From: JAWVFM01 sp038237625
Lineage (GTDB): Bacteria > Actinomycetota > Thermoleophilia > Solirubrobacterales > 70-9
DNA: 64,000 nucleotides
Direction: 5' to 3'
NCBI GenBank assembly: GCA_038237625.1
Contig: JBBRYM010000004.1
Coordinates: 127,359 to 191,358, forward strand
In this document: in pieces, positions 7,959-19,817 of the stretch
Position numbering within the stretch: the first letter of the stretch is position 1
How the letters are laid out: the number at the start of each line of letters is the position of its first letter
Program-made: the position numbers and the translations under genes
The notes under the pieces: model-generated
What the model saw: the letters and a program-made list of their open reading frames with translations, nothing else
What the model was told of the DNA's origin: nothing
Databases searched by the model: none

Positions 7959-8663
7959 ATGGCTTCCGACCGACCGACACTCAAGGTCGCCGAGCGCGCC
8001 GAGTTCGGCTCGCGCACGGCGCGACGCCTTCGCCGCGAGGGCCTCGTGCCTGGCGTCGTCTATGCCGGCGGCTCCGACGCGCGGGCGTTCGCGGTTCCCG
8101 AGCGGGAGGTCAACCACGTCATCGAGCACGGCGGCGCCCTTTTCGACGTCGTCTTCGAGAGCGGCGGCGCCACTCCCGTCGTGGTCAAGGACCAGCAGCG
8201 CCATCCGGTGCGCGGGTCGCTGGTCCACCTCGACCTGATGGAGGTCAAGCTCGACGAGGAGATCGAGGCGGAGGTCGCGATCGAGCTCCTGGGCGTCGAG
8301 GATTCTCCCGGCGTCAAGGAGGGCGGAGTCCTCGAACACGTCACTCACGAGATTACGATCCGCGCCCTGCCGACCGCGATCCCCGAGTCGATTCCGGCGG
8401 ACGTCTCCGGCATGGAGATCAACGACACGCTTCAGCTGAGCGCCCTGGCCCCGCCCGAAGGGGTCGAGTTCGTCCTCGCCGAGGACGCCGAGGAGCTCAC
8501 GATTGCGACCCTCTCGCCACCGCGCGTCGAGGAGGAGCCCGAGCCCGAGCTCGAGGAGGAGGCCGAGCTCGTCGGCGAGGAGGGCGAGGAGCCCGCCGAG
8601 GGCGAGGGCGAGGCAGAGGGCGAAGCAGCACCTGCCGAGAGCGGCGACTCCGGCGAGGAGTAG
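7959..8663 (+). CDS. rplY: 50S ribosomal protein L25/general stress protein Ctc
   Basis: 234 residues: an L25 N-terminal 5S-rRNA-binding domain (ERAEFGSRTARRLRREGLVPGVVYAGG, then VVVKDQQRHPVRGSLVHLDL), a TL5-type beta domain (about 100-185), and a 45-residue extremely acidic tail made almost only of Glu, Ala, Pro and Gly. The two-domain CTC form with an acidic tail is standard in high-GC Gram-positives and is linked to stress. The start is fixed by the -10 box at 7944. It is followed directly by pth, its usual partner. Confidence 0.93.
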   Translation: MASDRPTLKVAERAEFGSRTARRLRREGLVPGVVYAGGSDARAFAVPEREVNHVIEHGGALFDVVFESGGATPVVVKDQQRHPVRGSLVHLDLMEVKLDEEIEAEVAIELLGVEDSPGVKEGGVLEHVTHEITIRALPTAIPESIPADVSGMEINDTLQLSALAPPEGVEFVLAEDAEELTIATLSPPRVEEEPEPELEEEAELVGEEGEEPAEGEGEAEGEAAPAESGDSGEE

Positions 8664-8718
8664 TTTGGCGCTGCTGCGCCGCCGCAGGGCGTCCGGCGCT
8701 GGACGCTCGAGCACGCCT

Positions 8719-9282
8719 GTGGACGCCCTGGTCGTGGGGCTGGGCAACCCCGGCCGCGAGTACGTGGCGACCCGTCACAACCTCGGATTCGAGGTTGCGT
8801 CCGAGCTATCGCGCCGCTGGGAGCTGCCACGCGCCCGCGAGCGCTTTCGCGGGATGCTCGCCGAGGGCAGGGCCGGCGCCGGCGGGCCGCGCGTGGCGAT
8901 CCTCCTGCCCCAGACCTACATGAACGACTCGGGCGACTCGGTCGGCCCCGCTCGCGGCTCGATGAAGGTCCCGCTCGAGCGCACGATCGTCGTGCACGAC
9001 GAGATCGACCTGCCTTTCGGCGAGGTCCGCTCCAAGCTTGGCGGCGGCGTCGCCGGCCACAACGGGTTGAAGAGCATGAAGCGAGGCTTCGGGAGCGCCG
9101 ACTTCTGGCGGGTGCGGGCGGGGGTAGGACGCCCCGACAGCACGGACCCCGAGATCGTTTCCGCCCATGTCCTCTCGCGCTTTCGCGAGCCGGACTCCGA
9201 CGTGCGCGACCTGATCGCGCGGGCCGCCGACGAGGTCGAGCGCCTGCTCGGCGAGATCACCGCGCCGGGCGAGGACGAATGA
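8719..9282 (+). CDS. pth: peptidyl-tRNA hydrolase
   Basis: Releases peptides from prematurely dissociated peptidyl-tRNA. 188 residues from GTG 8719, which gives the canonical N-terminus VVGLGNPGREYVATRHNLGFEV. Catalytic residues are visible: Asn in GLGNPG, His in TRHNLG, Asn in QTYMNDSG and Asp in VVHDEIDLPFGEV; GGGVAGHNGLKSM is the second signature. TTG 8665, 2 bp after the rplY stop, is in frame and would add 18 poorly conserved basic residues. Coupled to the next gene by an ATGA overlap. Confidence 0.93.
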   Translation: MDALVVGLGNPGREYVATRHNLGFEVASELSRRWELPRARERFRGMLAEGRAGAGGPRVAILLPQTYMNDSGDSVGPARGSMKVPLERTIVVHDEIDLPFGEVRSKLGGGVAGHNGLKSMKRGFGSADFWRVRAGVGRPDSTDPEIVSAHVLSRFREPDSDVRDLIARAADEVERLLGEITAPGEDE

Positions 9283-9995
9283 GCCTCACCTCCTACTCGG
9301 TGGAGGACGGAGTCGCCGTCCTGCGCCTCGAGCGCCCCGAGGCGCGAAACGCCATCAACACAGCGATGCTCGAGGAGCTCATCGGGCACATCGCGGCCGC
9401 TCGCGACGACGAGGAGGCGCGCGTGCTCGTTATCTCCTCCAACGACCACATGGGCCTCTCGGCCGGGGCCGACGTACGGGAGGAGCTCGACGAGGAGGGC
9501 AGGGTTCATCGGATGGAGCTCTTCGCCCGCCTCTACGACGACCTGACGGCCTTTCCCAAGCCGACGATCGCCGCCTGCCACGGTGCCTGCGTCGGCGGCG
9601 GCGCCGAGATCGCCGTCGCGTGCGACCTGCGGGTCGGCGGCTCCAACCTGCGCCTGCGCTTCCCGGGCGGGGCCCTCGGCGTTCCGGTCGGCCCGGCGCG
9701 CCTCGCGACCCTGTGCGGGCTGTCCGTCGCCAAGTACCTGTTGCTGACGGGTAAGGACGTCGGCGCGGATCTCGCGCTGCGCTGGGGCCTCGTCCACAAG
9801 GTTGCCCCCGCCGCGGCGACCGAGGAGGCGGCGATCCAGCTCGCGCTCCAGGTCGCCGCCAACCCGCCCGAGGCCGTGGCCCAGCTCAAGCGGATGCTCC
9901 ACGACTGGGACGGGGTGGAGGAGCGCTCGCGAGCCGAGGGCGCGGGGCAGGTGGAATGGCAGCGCTCGGGACCTGGGCTTCCCTACCACGGCTGA
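9279..9995 (+). CDS. enoyl-CoA hydratase/isomerase family protein
   Basis: 238 residues of crotonase fold. The oxyanion-hole segments are LSAGADVREEL and HGACVGGGAEIAVACDLRV. The usual hydratase Glu pair is not clear: after GGGAEIA the second position falls in GALGVPVGPARLATLCG, where Gly-Val-Pro replaces the common Glu or Pro-Glu. The reaction may therefore be isomerase, hydrolase or another crotonase chemistry rather than classic hydration. It shares ATGA with pth, an unusual insertion between the conserved neighbours pth and mfd. Confidence 0.85.
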   Translation: MSLTSYSVEDGVAVLRLERPEARNAINTAMLEELIGHIAAARDDEEARVLVISSNDHMGLSAGADVREELDEEGRVHRMELFARLYDDLTAFPKPTIAACHGACVGGGAEIAVACDLRVGGSNLRLRFPGGALGVPVGPARLATLCGLSVAKYLLLTGKDVGADLALRWGLVHKVAPAAATEEAAIQLALQVAANPPEAVAQLKRMLHDWDGVEERSRAEGAGQVEWQRSGPGLPYHG

Positions 9996-10009
9996 TCAAG
10001 CCGTCTTCC

Positions 10010-10015
10010 TAATAT
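10010..10015 (+). promoter_or_regulatory. -10 box of mfd
   Basis: TAATAT sits 9 nt before the TTG 10025 start, in the same arrangement as other leaderless genes here, and supports the rare TTG start. Confidence 0.5.
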
Positions 10016-10024
10016 CGGGCGCCC

Positions 10025-13417
<3,393 letters not shown>

Positions 13418-13454
13418 GGCCGGCGGCCTTACGCGGCCTTTACGGGTTCACCTA

Positions 13455-13460
13455 TATCCT
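13455..13460 (+). promoter_or_regulatory. -10 box of the PpiC-type foldase gene
   Basis: TATCCT ends 8 nt before GTG 13469; same hexamer and near-identical spacing as rplY. Confidence 0.5.
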
Positions 13461-13468
13461 CCGCGGCC

Positions 13469-14815
13469 GTGTCGCCGCAGCCACGAAAGCCCGCCGCCTC
13501 TCGGCGGGGAGCGCCGAGGGCATCTGCCCGTCCCGCGCCCTCGCAGGGGCGCAAGCGCCTCGTTGCCCTCGTGCTCGCGGTCTTCGTCGTCGGTGCGGTC
13601 ATTCTCGCGGCGGCGACCGCCGGCCTCGGCGATCCGAGCGTCCCGTCGGGTGACGTCGCCCTCGTGCAGGACACGCCCAACGGCGACATCACGCAGGACG
13701 ACTACACCACCGCGCTGAAGCAGGCGGCAGCTCAACTACAGCTGAAGGGCGTGCCGGCGACCAGCTCGCCCCAGTACGCGCAGGTGCAGTCTGGCGCCAC
13801 CGATGACCTCCTGCTCTCGCGCTGGGTTGCGGGTGAGGCAGCGGATCGGGGAATCACAGTCTCCGACAGCCAGGTGACCGACCGCCTGGACCAGATCATC
13901 AAGTCGCAGTTCCACGGCCAGAAGGGCTTCCAGCAGTTCCTGAAGCAGTCCCACTACACCGAGCAGGATGCGCAGGATCGCGTCCGCCTCCAGCTCCTGA
14001 GCGACGAGATCCAAAAGCAGGTCATTCCCACCGCCCAGCCGCCGGTCTCCGACGCCGACATCCAGAACTTCTACGACGCCAACATCACCCAGTTCCAGCA
14101 GCCCGAGACGCGGGACTTTCGCCTGATCCTCAACAAGGACCAGTCGCAGGTCCAGGCTGCGGCGGACGCGCTCGCCAAGGACGATTCGGACGCCAACTGG
14201 GCAAAGGTCGCCAAGCAGTACTCCACGGATCCGACGACCAAGTCGACCGGGGGCCTGCGCCAAGGCGTTTCGACGGGCCAGTCCGAGCCGGCCCTTGACG
14301 ATCAGGTCTTCAGCGCCCCGGTGGGACAGCTCGTCGGTCCCTTCCAGGGCCAGAACGGCTACTACCTGATCGAGGTCCAGAAGATCACGCCCGCGAAGAC
14401 GACTCCGCTCGACAAGCAGGCGAGCGACCAGATCAAGCAGCAGCTCGCCTCGGTCGAGTCCCAGCAGATTGCTCAGAGCTTCCAGGCGGACTTCACCGAC
14501 AAGTGGCGCTCGCGGACGTTCTGCGCTTCTTCGTTCGTCAACCCCCGCTGCGCCAACTACAAGGCCCCGCCCATGACCTGCACCCAGGCGCTCGCCGACC
14601 AGCAGCAGTGCCCGACCCCGGTGGTCTCCACCGCGCCCGTCGCGCCCGGCCACGCGACCGTCTTCGGAGCCGCTCAGGGCCTGCCGCAGGCCCCCTATCA
14701 GCCGGCGCCGGCGCAGTCGACGCAGTTGCCGAGTGGCGTCATACCAGGCACCACGCCGCTGCCTCCCGGCACGGCCCCGCCGGCGGGCACCAGCACAGTT
14801 CCCTCCGGCGGCTAG
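13469..14815 (+). CDS. membrane-anchored peptidyl-prolyl isomerase (SurA/PrsA/PpiC type)
   Basis: 448 residues. A short basic N-terminus (residues 1-29) precedes a membrane anchor (about 30-50, LVALVLAVFVVGAVILAAAT), then a SurA-like N-terminal helical domain (ITVSDSQVTDRLDQII..., about 75-190) and a rotamase domain (about 200-315, with STGGLRQGVSTGQ and VGPFQGQNGYYLIEVQ). After residue 340 comes a short Cys-containing segment (TFCASSF, NPRCANY, PMTCTQ, QQCPTP) and a Pro/Thr/Gly-rich tail of about 70 residues that is probably extracellular and disordered. It likely assists folding of exported proteins. Own leaderless promoter; 9 bp before mazG. Confidence 0.88.
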   Translation: MSPQPRKPAASRRGAPRASARPAPSQGRKRLVALVLAVFVVGAVILAAATAGLGDPSVPSGDVALVQDTPNGDITQDDYTTALKQAAAQLQLKGVPATSSPQYAQVQSGATDDLLLSRWVAGEAADRGITVSDSQVTDRLDQIIKSQFHGQKGFQQFLKQSHYTEQDAQDRVRLQLLSDEIQKQVIPTAQPPVSDADIQNFYDANITQFQQPETRDFRLILNKDQSQVQAAADALAKDDSDANWAKVAKQYSTDPTTKSTGGLRQGVSTGQSEPALDDQVFSAPVGQLVGPFQGQNGYYLIEVQKITPAKTTPLDKQASDQIKQQLASVESQQIAQSFQADFTDKWRSRTFCASSFVNPRCANYKAPPMTCTQALADQQQCPTPVVSTAPVAPGHATVFGAAQGLPQAPYQPAPAQSTQLPSGVIPGTTPLPPGTAPPAGTSTVPSGG

Positions 14816-14824
14816 CCCGCCGCC

Positions 14825-15472
14825 GTGTCGGGGGCGACCGAGCCGCTCTCCAGGCTCGACGAGATCACCCGCCGGCTTCGCCGCGAATGCCCCTGGGACC
14901 GCGAGCAGAACGAGCGCTCGATCGTCCCCCATACCGTCGAGGAGGCCTACGAGCTCGCGGACGCGGCGGCCGCGGGCGACGACGAGAAGCTGCTGGACGA
15001 GTTGGGCGATGTGCTCTTTCAGGTCTTCTTTCTCGCCCTGCTGCTCGAGGAGCGCGGCGCGGGGGACCTCGCCGCTGTCGCCGAGGCCGAGAGCGCGAAG
15101 CTGATTCGGCGCCACCCGCATGTGTTCGGCGACGCCGAGGCCGAGAGCGCCGGCGAGGTGCTGAAAAGCTGGGACCGGATCAAGCGCGAGGTCGAGGGGC
15201 GGACTTCGGAGGCGGAGCCCTTCGCCGACGTCCCCGAGAACCTTCCGGCGCTGCTCTACGCGCGAAAGATCCAGCGCCGTGCCGCCTCAGCCGGGCTGGC
15301 GGCGCAAGCCGCGTCCGAGCGCGTTGACGACCCCGACGAGCGCGACCGCGCCGAACGCGAGCTCGGCGAGGGGCTTTTCGAGCTGGTGGACGAGGCGCGG
15401 CGCGCGCGGATCGACCCCGAGCTGGCGCTGAGGGCGGCGGCGAAGCGCTTCCAGGCGGGGCTCGAGGGGTAG
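14825..15472 (+). CDS. mazG: nucleoside triphosphate pyrophosphohydrolase MazG
   Basis: Hydrolyses (d)NTPs to NMPs and pyrophosphate. 215 residues with GTG start. The MazG motif runs from LRRECPWDREQNERSIVPH through TVEEAYELADA to LLDELGDVLFQVFFLALL, giving the paired ExxE and ExxD metal ligands of the all-alpha NTP-PPase fold. At this length there is one clear MazG domain and a shorter helical C-terminus rather than the two full domains of E. coli MazG. Position between the foldase gene and eno is conserved in actinobacteria. Confidence 0.92.
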   Translation: MSGATEPLSRLDEITRRLRRECPWDREQNERSIVPHTVEEAYELADAAAAGDDEKLLDELGDVLFQVFFLALLLEERGAGDLAAVAEAESAKLIRRHPHVFGDAEAESAGEVLKSWDRIKREVEGRTSEAEPFADVPENLPALLYARKIQRRAASAGLAAQAASERVDDPDERDRAERELGEGLFELVDEARRARIDPELALRAAAKRFQAGLEG

Positions 15473-15773
15473 CGAGTCTGCCGCCCGGCTCTCCTCCCCG
15501 GTCTGCCGCCGGCGTGCGCGCGCCGCGGGCGGGGCGGAGGCAATTACGGCGGCCAAAGGAGTATTTCTCTCCGCCGTCCTGCTTTCACCACCCATACGGT
15601 GGTAAATCCAGGACGGCGACAGCCAAACCCCGCTCGAACGCCGCTTCGGCCTCCCTCATCAGCTTCAGTTCCGCTTCGCCGCTGCGCGGGCGCGGCGGAG
15701 ACCGCCCGAGCAGACCTTTGCCGCCGCTTCCCTGCGACACTTCCGCGTCGCGCCCGCGCCGGGCGCAGTCGCC
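15473..15773. other. 301-bp non-coding stretch between mazG and eno
   Basis: Holds the inverted copy B of the 43-bp nested palindrome (15574-15616). The remaining 157 bp before eno are GC-rich with no gene, no clear -10 box of the TANNNT type and no T-rich terminator that I can see. The promoter of eno is presumably here but could not be placed. Confidence 0.5.
15574..15616. repeat. 43-bp nested palindromic repeat, copy B (inverted, compensatory change)
   Basis: Outer arms CCGTCCTG (15574-15581) and CAGGACGG (15609-15616), extendable to 10 bp as CGCCGTCCTG/CAGGACGGCG. Bulges CT/TC, inner arms TTCACCACC and GGTGGTAAA, loop CATAC. The loop is the reverse complement of GTATG found in copy D, so this copy is inserted in the opposite direction. 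The outer arm differs from the other copies by T to C on one side and the matching A to G on the other, preserving pairing. Confidence 0.85.
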
Positions 15774-17057
<1,284 letters not shown>

Positions 17058-17119
17058 CCGCGGCCTGAAAGAGGCGTGCCAGGGGCAGGACGGGGGGCAC
17101 GGATGGCGAACGACGAGCC

Positions 17120-17476
17120 ATGGCCTCACACGCCCAGGCGAATCGCGGTTACCGGCTGCGTCCGGCTCCGCGCTCGCGGACGCGCGGACGCCCCCAGTCG
17201 CGGGTGCGCTGGGACAAGCTTGGCCGGGTCATCCTGGTTCTGGCGCTCTTCGGGGTTCTGATCTCCTACATCCATCCCATTTTCGGATTCGTCGGTGCCT
17301 GGCAGGACAAGCGCACCGCCACCACCGAGCTGAGCGCGCTCCGCGCCGAGCATGCGCAACTGGTGAGAAAGGCCGGCTCGCTCGACGGGCGGGACGCTGC
17401 CGAGAGGGCAGCGCGGCGGCTGGGCATGGTGAGCCAGGGCGAGCGCGCGTACGTGATCAAGGCCCTGGGGAACTAG
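17120..17476 (+). CDS. septum formation initiator family protein (FtsB/DivIC-like)
   Basis: 118 residues. A basic cytoplasmic N-terminus (residues 1-33, rich in Arg) precedes one membrane helix (about 36-55, GRVILVLALFGVLISYI) and then a short coiled coil (about 65-95, TATTELSALRAEHAQLVRK) ending in AARRLGMVSQGERAYVIK, the DivIC/FtsB C-terminal motif. It should join FtsL/FtsQ in the divisome. Its place just after eno is the usual actinobacterial location. Confidence 0.88.
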   Translation: MASHAQANRGYRLRPAPRSRTRGRPQSRVRWDKLGRVILVLALFGVLISYIHPIFGFVGAWQDKRTATTELSALRAEHAQLVRKAGSLDGRDAAERAARRLGMVSQGERAYVIKALGN

Positions 17477-17498
17477 CGCAAGCGCCGGCGGGCTGCCG

Positions 17499-19817
17499 AT
17501 GAGCTCGGCCTCCTTCGCGCTGAGCGCCGGCGCATACCTGCGTGGGCTCGTGGAGCTGGCGATCGCTGCCGGCGCGATCGCCTATGGCGCCGTCGAACTG
17601 CGCAGGCTGCTGCTGCCCGGCTGGACGGGTGCTCCGGCCCGGCTGGTGGAGGTTGTGCTCTGGAGCGCCGGGATGCTCCTCGTCTCCGAGCTGATCGGGA
17701 CCTTCGGGCACTTTCAGCGAGGCTGGTTTCTCGCCGTCAGCATCCTCGGCGGCGTGGGCGCGGGCCTCCTCGCTCGCTCGCGCGCGCGGGCAGCGAACCC
17801 AAGTCCTTCGGCCAGTCCCCCGGCACCCCCGGCTGCCGCGATCGCGAAGATCCTCGCGCTCGTCATCGTCACGGGCCTCACCGCCGCCTGGGTGATTCCA
17901 ACCCTCGGCTCGATCGCCGCGGGCATGGATCGGGCCGACACCATGTGGTACCACCTGCCGCTCGCCGCCCGGTTCGTGCAGACCGGGCACCTCGGCTCGA
18001 TCTTCTTCTTTGACCCGGTCTTCTTCGCCTCCTTCTACCCGGCGAACTCCGAGGTCTTCCACTCGATCGGGATGCTCTTCTTCGGCCGCGACATCCTCTC
18101 GCCGTTCGTCAACGACGGCTGGCTTATCGTCGCCCTGCTCTCCTGCTACTGCATCGGCCGCCCGTACGGTGCCGGCCCCCAGGCGCTCATCGGCGGCTCG
18201 GTCGCCCTCGGAGCGCAGATGCTGGTCGAGTTCCAGGCAGGCGAAGGCCTCAACGACATCACCGGAGTGGCCTTCTTCCTGGCCGCCGCGGCCATCCTGG
18301 CCAACGCATACGCGACGCGCAAGAAGGCGCTCACGCCGGAAGGGCGGCCGGCATCGGGTGTGGGGTCGGAGCCGGGAGCACCGGGCATACCCCCCGAAGG
18401 ACGCTCTCGCATCCATGCATCGCACCGTCCTCGCGTCCATGCTGCGGATGTCCTTCGGGCGCCACACCCGCCACTCCCGGCTGTCGTGATGGCCGGGTTG
18501 GCGGCGGGACTGGCAGCCGGGGTCAAGCTTTCGTTTCTGCCAATCGTGGCCGCGATGACCGTCGGCGTGGTCTGGATGGCCGGAAAGGGCAGACGGCGCC
18601 GCGCGGCCCTGGCCTGGTCGATCCCGATGCTCGTCGGCGGCTCCTACTGGTACCTGCGAAACCTGTTCGCCGTCGGCAATCCGATTCCAGAGATCCACCA
18701 CCTCGGCCCGATCGCCATGCCGGCGCCGATCCGCGACTTCTCGTTGCGGCCCGGGTTCTCGGTGTTTCACTACGCGACGGATACGAGGGTGTGGAGCGAC
18801 TGGTTCGCGCCCGGCCTGCACGACTCGCTCGGCCTGCTGTGGCCGGTCACCGTCATCGGGATCTTCGCGATCTCGGCCTACGCACTCTGGCGCGGGCGGG
18901 ATCCGATCCTTCGGCTGCTTGGTCGGGTTGCGGGGTTCGCAGCTGTCGTCTACATCTTCACTCCGTTCACCGCCGCCGGCGTCGAGGGCGAGCCCATCGG
19001 CTTTATCTGGAACCTGCGCTACCTGGCTCCGTCGGTTGCCCTTGCGTTCGCGCTTTTGCCATGCCTGCCGGCGTTCGTCGGGACACCGGCACGACGGGCG
19101 CGCGCGCTCCTGGCGGTGTTCGTGCTCGCCGGGTTCACGATCGGCTCGCTCGTCCAGTGGCAGCAGGGCCACCTGAAGGGCGCGCTGGCGGCGGCGGCAG
19201 TGGTCGCCGTCGGGGGCATGGTGATCGCCGCCGCGGGACTTCGGGGGATCCGCTGGGACGCCATCCGCCCATCGCGCTGGGCGGCGGCCCTCGTGCTCAT
19301 CGCCGCTGTGGCGGTCGCGGGCGGCTACGAGGTCCAGAAGCGCTACATGCAGCACCGCTACGAGGACGCGGGCTCGGTTCCCGACCTCGCGGGCGCCTTC
19401 GCGTGGGTGCGCGGTGTCCACGATTCGCGGATCGCCCTCGCCGGCGTGCGGGGAATCTTCACCCAATACGCCTTCTATGGGCCGGATCTCTCCAACGACG
19501 TCCAGTGGCTGGGCCATCAGACCGCCCACGACGGCTACGCCCGGATTGCAAGCTGCGACGCCTGGTATCGGGCGGTCAACGAAGGCCGGTACCGCTACGT
19601 GGTCGCAACCCACGATCCCTACGACCCGGGAACGCTCACGACGACGCCCGAGAGCCGCTGGACCGGGGCGGACCCCAACGCCCGCCTGGTGCTGACCGAG
19701 GGCCCGCTGCACATCTTCGAGGTGCAGGGTCCGCTCGATCCCTCCAACTGCACCGGCCAGCACCGCCTGTCCCAGCACCAGCTCCACGGCGTCCCCGACC
19801 CGACGAACCCTCAGTAG
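17499..19817 (+). CDS. large polytopic membrane protein, GT-C glycosyltransferase-like
   Basis: 772 residues with about 12 hydrophobic segments. After the third comes MDRADTMWYHLPLAARFVQ, an Asp-containing first extracytoplasmic loop as in GT-C (PMT/DUF2029-like) transferases that use polyprenyl-linked sugars. WYLRNLFAVGNPIPE and FIWNLRYLAPS are further family-like motifs in the middle. The C-terminal ~150 residues form an extracytoplasmic domain. A hydrophilic stretch (about residues 280-325) is encoded by palindrome-rich DNA and looks like an in-frame insertion. Its stop codon touches the ATG of the next giant membrane gene (TAGATG). It probably works in the surface-glycan locus; the acceptor is unknown. 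Confidence 0.7.
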   Translation: MSSASFALSAGAYLRGLVELAIAAGAIAYGAVELRRLLLPGWTGAPARLVEVVLWSAGMLLVSELIGTFGHFQRGWFLAVSILGGVGAGLLARSRARAANPSPSASPPAPPAAAIAKILALVIVTGLTAAWVIPTLGSIAAGMDRADTMWYHLPLAARFVQTGHLGSIFFFDPVFFASFYPANSEVFHSIGMLFFGRDILSPFVNDGWLIVALLSCYCIGRPYGAGPQALIGGSVALGAQMLVEFQAGEGLNDITGVAFFLAAAAILANAYATRKKALTPEGRPASGVGSEPGAPGIPPEGRSRIHASHRPRVHAADVLRAPHPPLPAVVMAGLAAGLAAGVKLSFLPIVAAMTVGVVWMAGKGRRRRAALAWSIPMLVGGSYWYLRNLFAVGNPIPEIHHLGPIAMPAPIRDFSLRPGFSVFHYATDTRVWSDWFAPGLHDSLGLLWPVTVIGIFAISAYALWRGRDPILRLLGRVAGFAAVVYIFTPFTAAGVEGEPIGFIWNLRYLAPSVALAFALLPCLPAFVGTPARRARALLAVFVLAGFTIGSLVQWQQGHLKGALAAAAVVAVGGMVIAAAGLRGIRWDAIRPSRWAAALVLIAAVAVAGGYEVQKRYMQHRYEDAGSVPDLAGAFAWVRGVHDSRIALAGVRGIFTQYAFYGPDLSNDVQWLGHQTAHDGYARIASCDAWYRAVNEGRYRYVVATHDPYDPGTLTTTPESRWTGADPNARLVLTEGPLHIFEVQGPLDPSNCTGQHRLSQHQLHGVPDPTNPQ
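18355..18482. repeat. crossed inverted repeats inside the giant membrane protein gene
   Basis: Three perfect inverted pairs are packed in 128 bp: CGGGTGTGG (18355-18363) with CCACACCCG (18462-18470), AGCCGGGAG (18370-18378) with CTCCCGGCT (18474-18482), and CCCGAAGGAC (18393-18402) with GTCCTTCGGG (18450-18459). The first and second pairs cross. The reading frame stays open through all of it and encodes a polar, Pro/His/Arg-rich loop unlike the hydrophobic protein around it. Confidence 0.75.

Noticed and set aside
8665..8667. TTG start for pth
   Set aside because: It would add 18 basic, poorly conserved residues before the canonical VVGLGNPG start.
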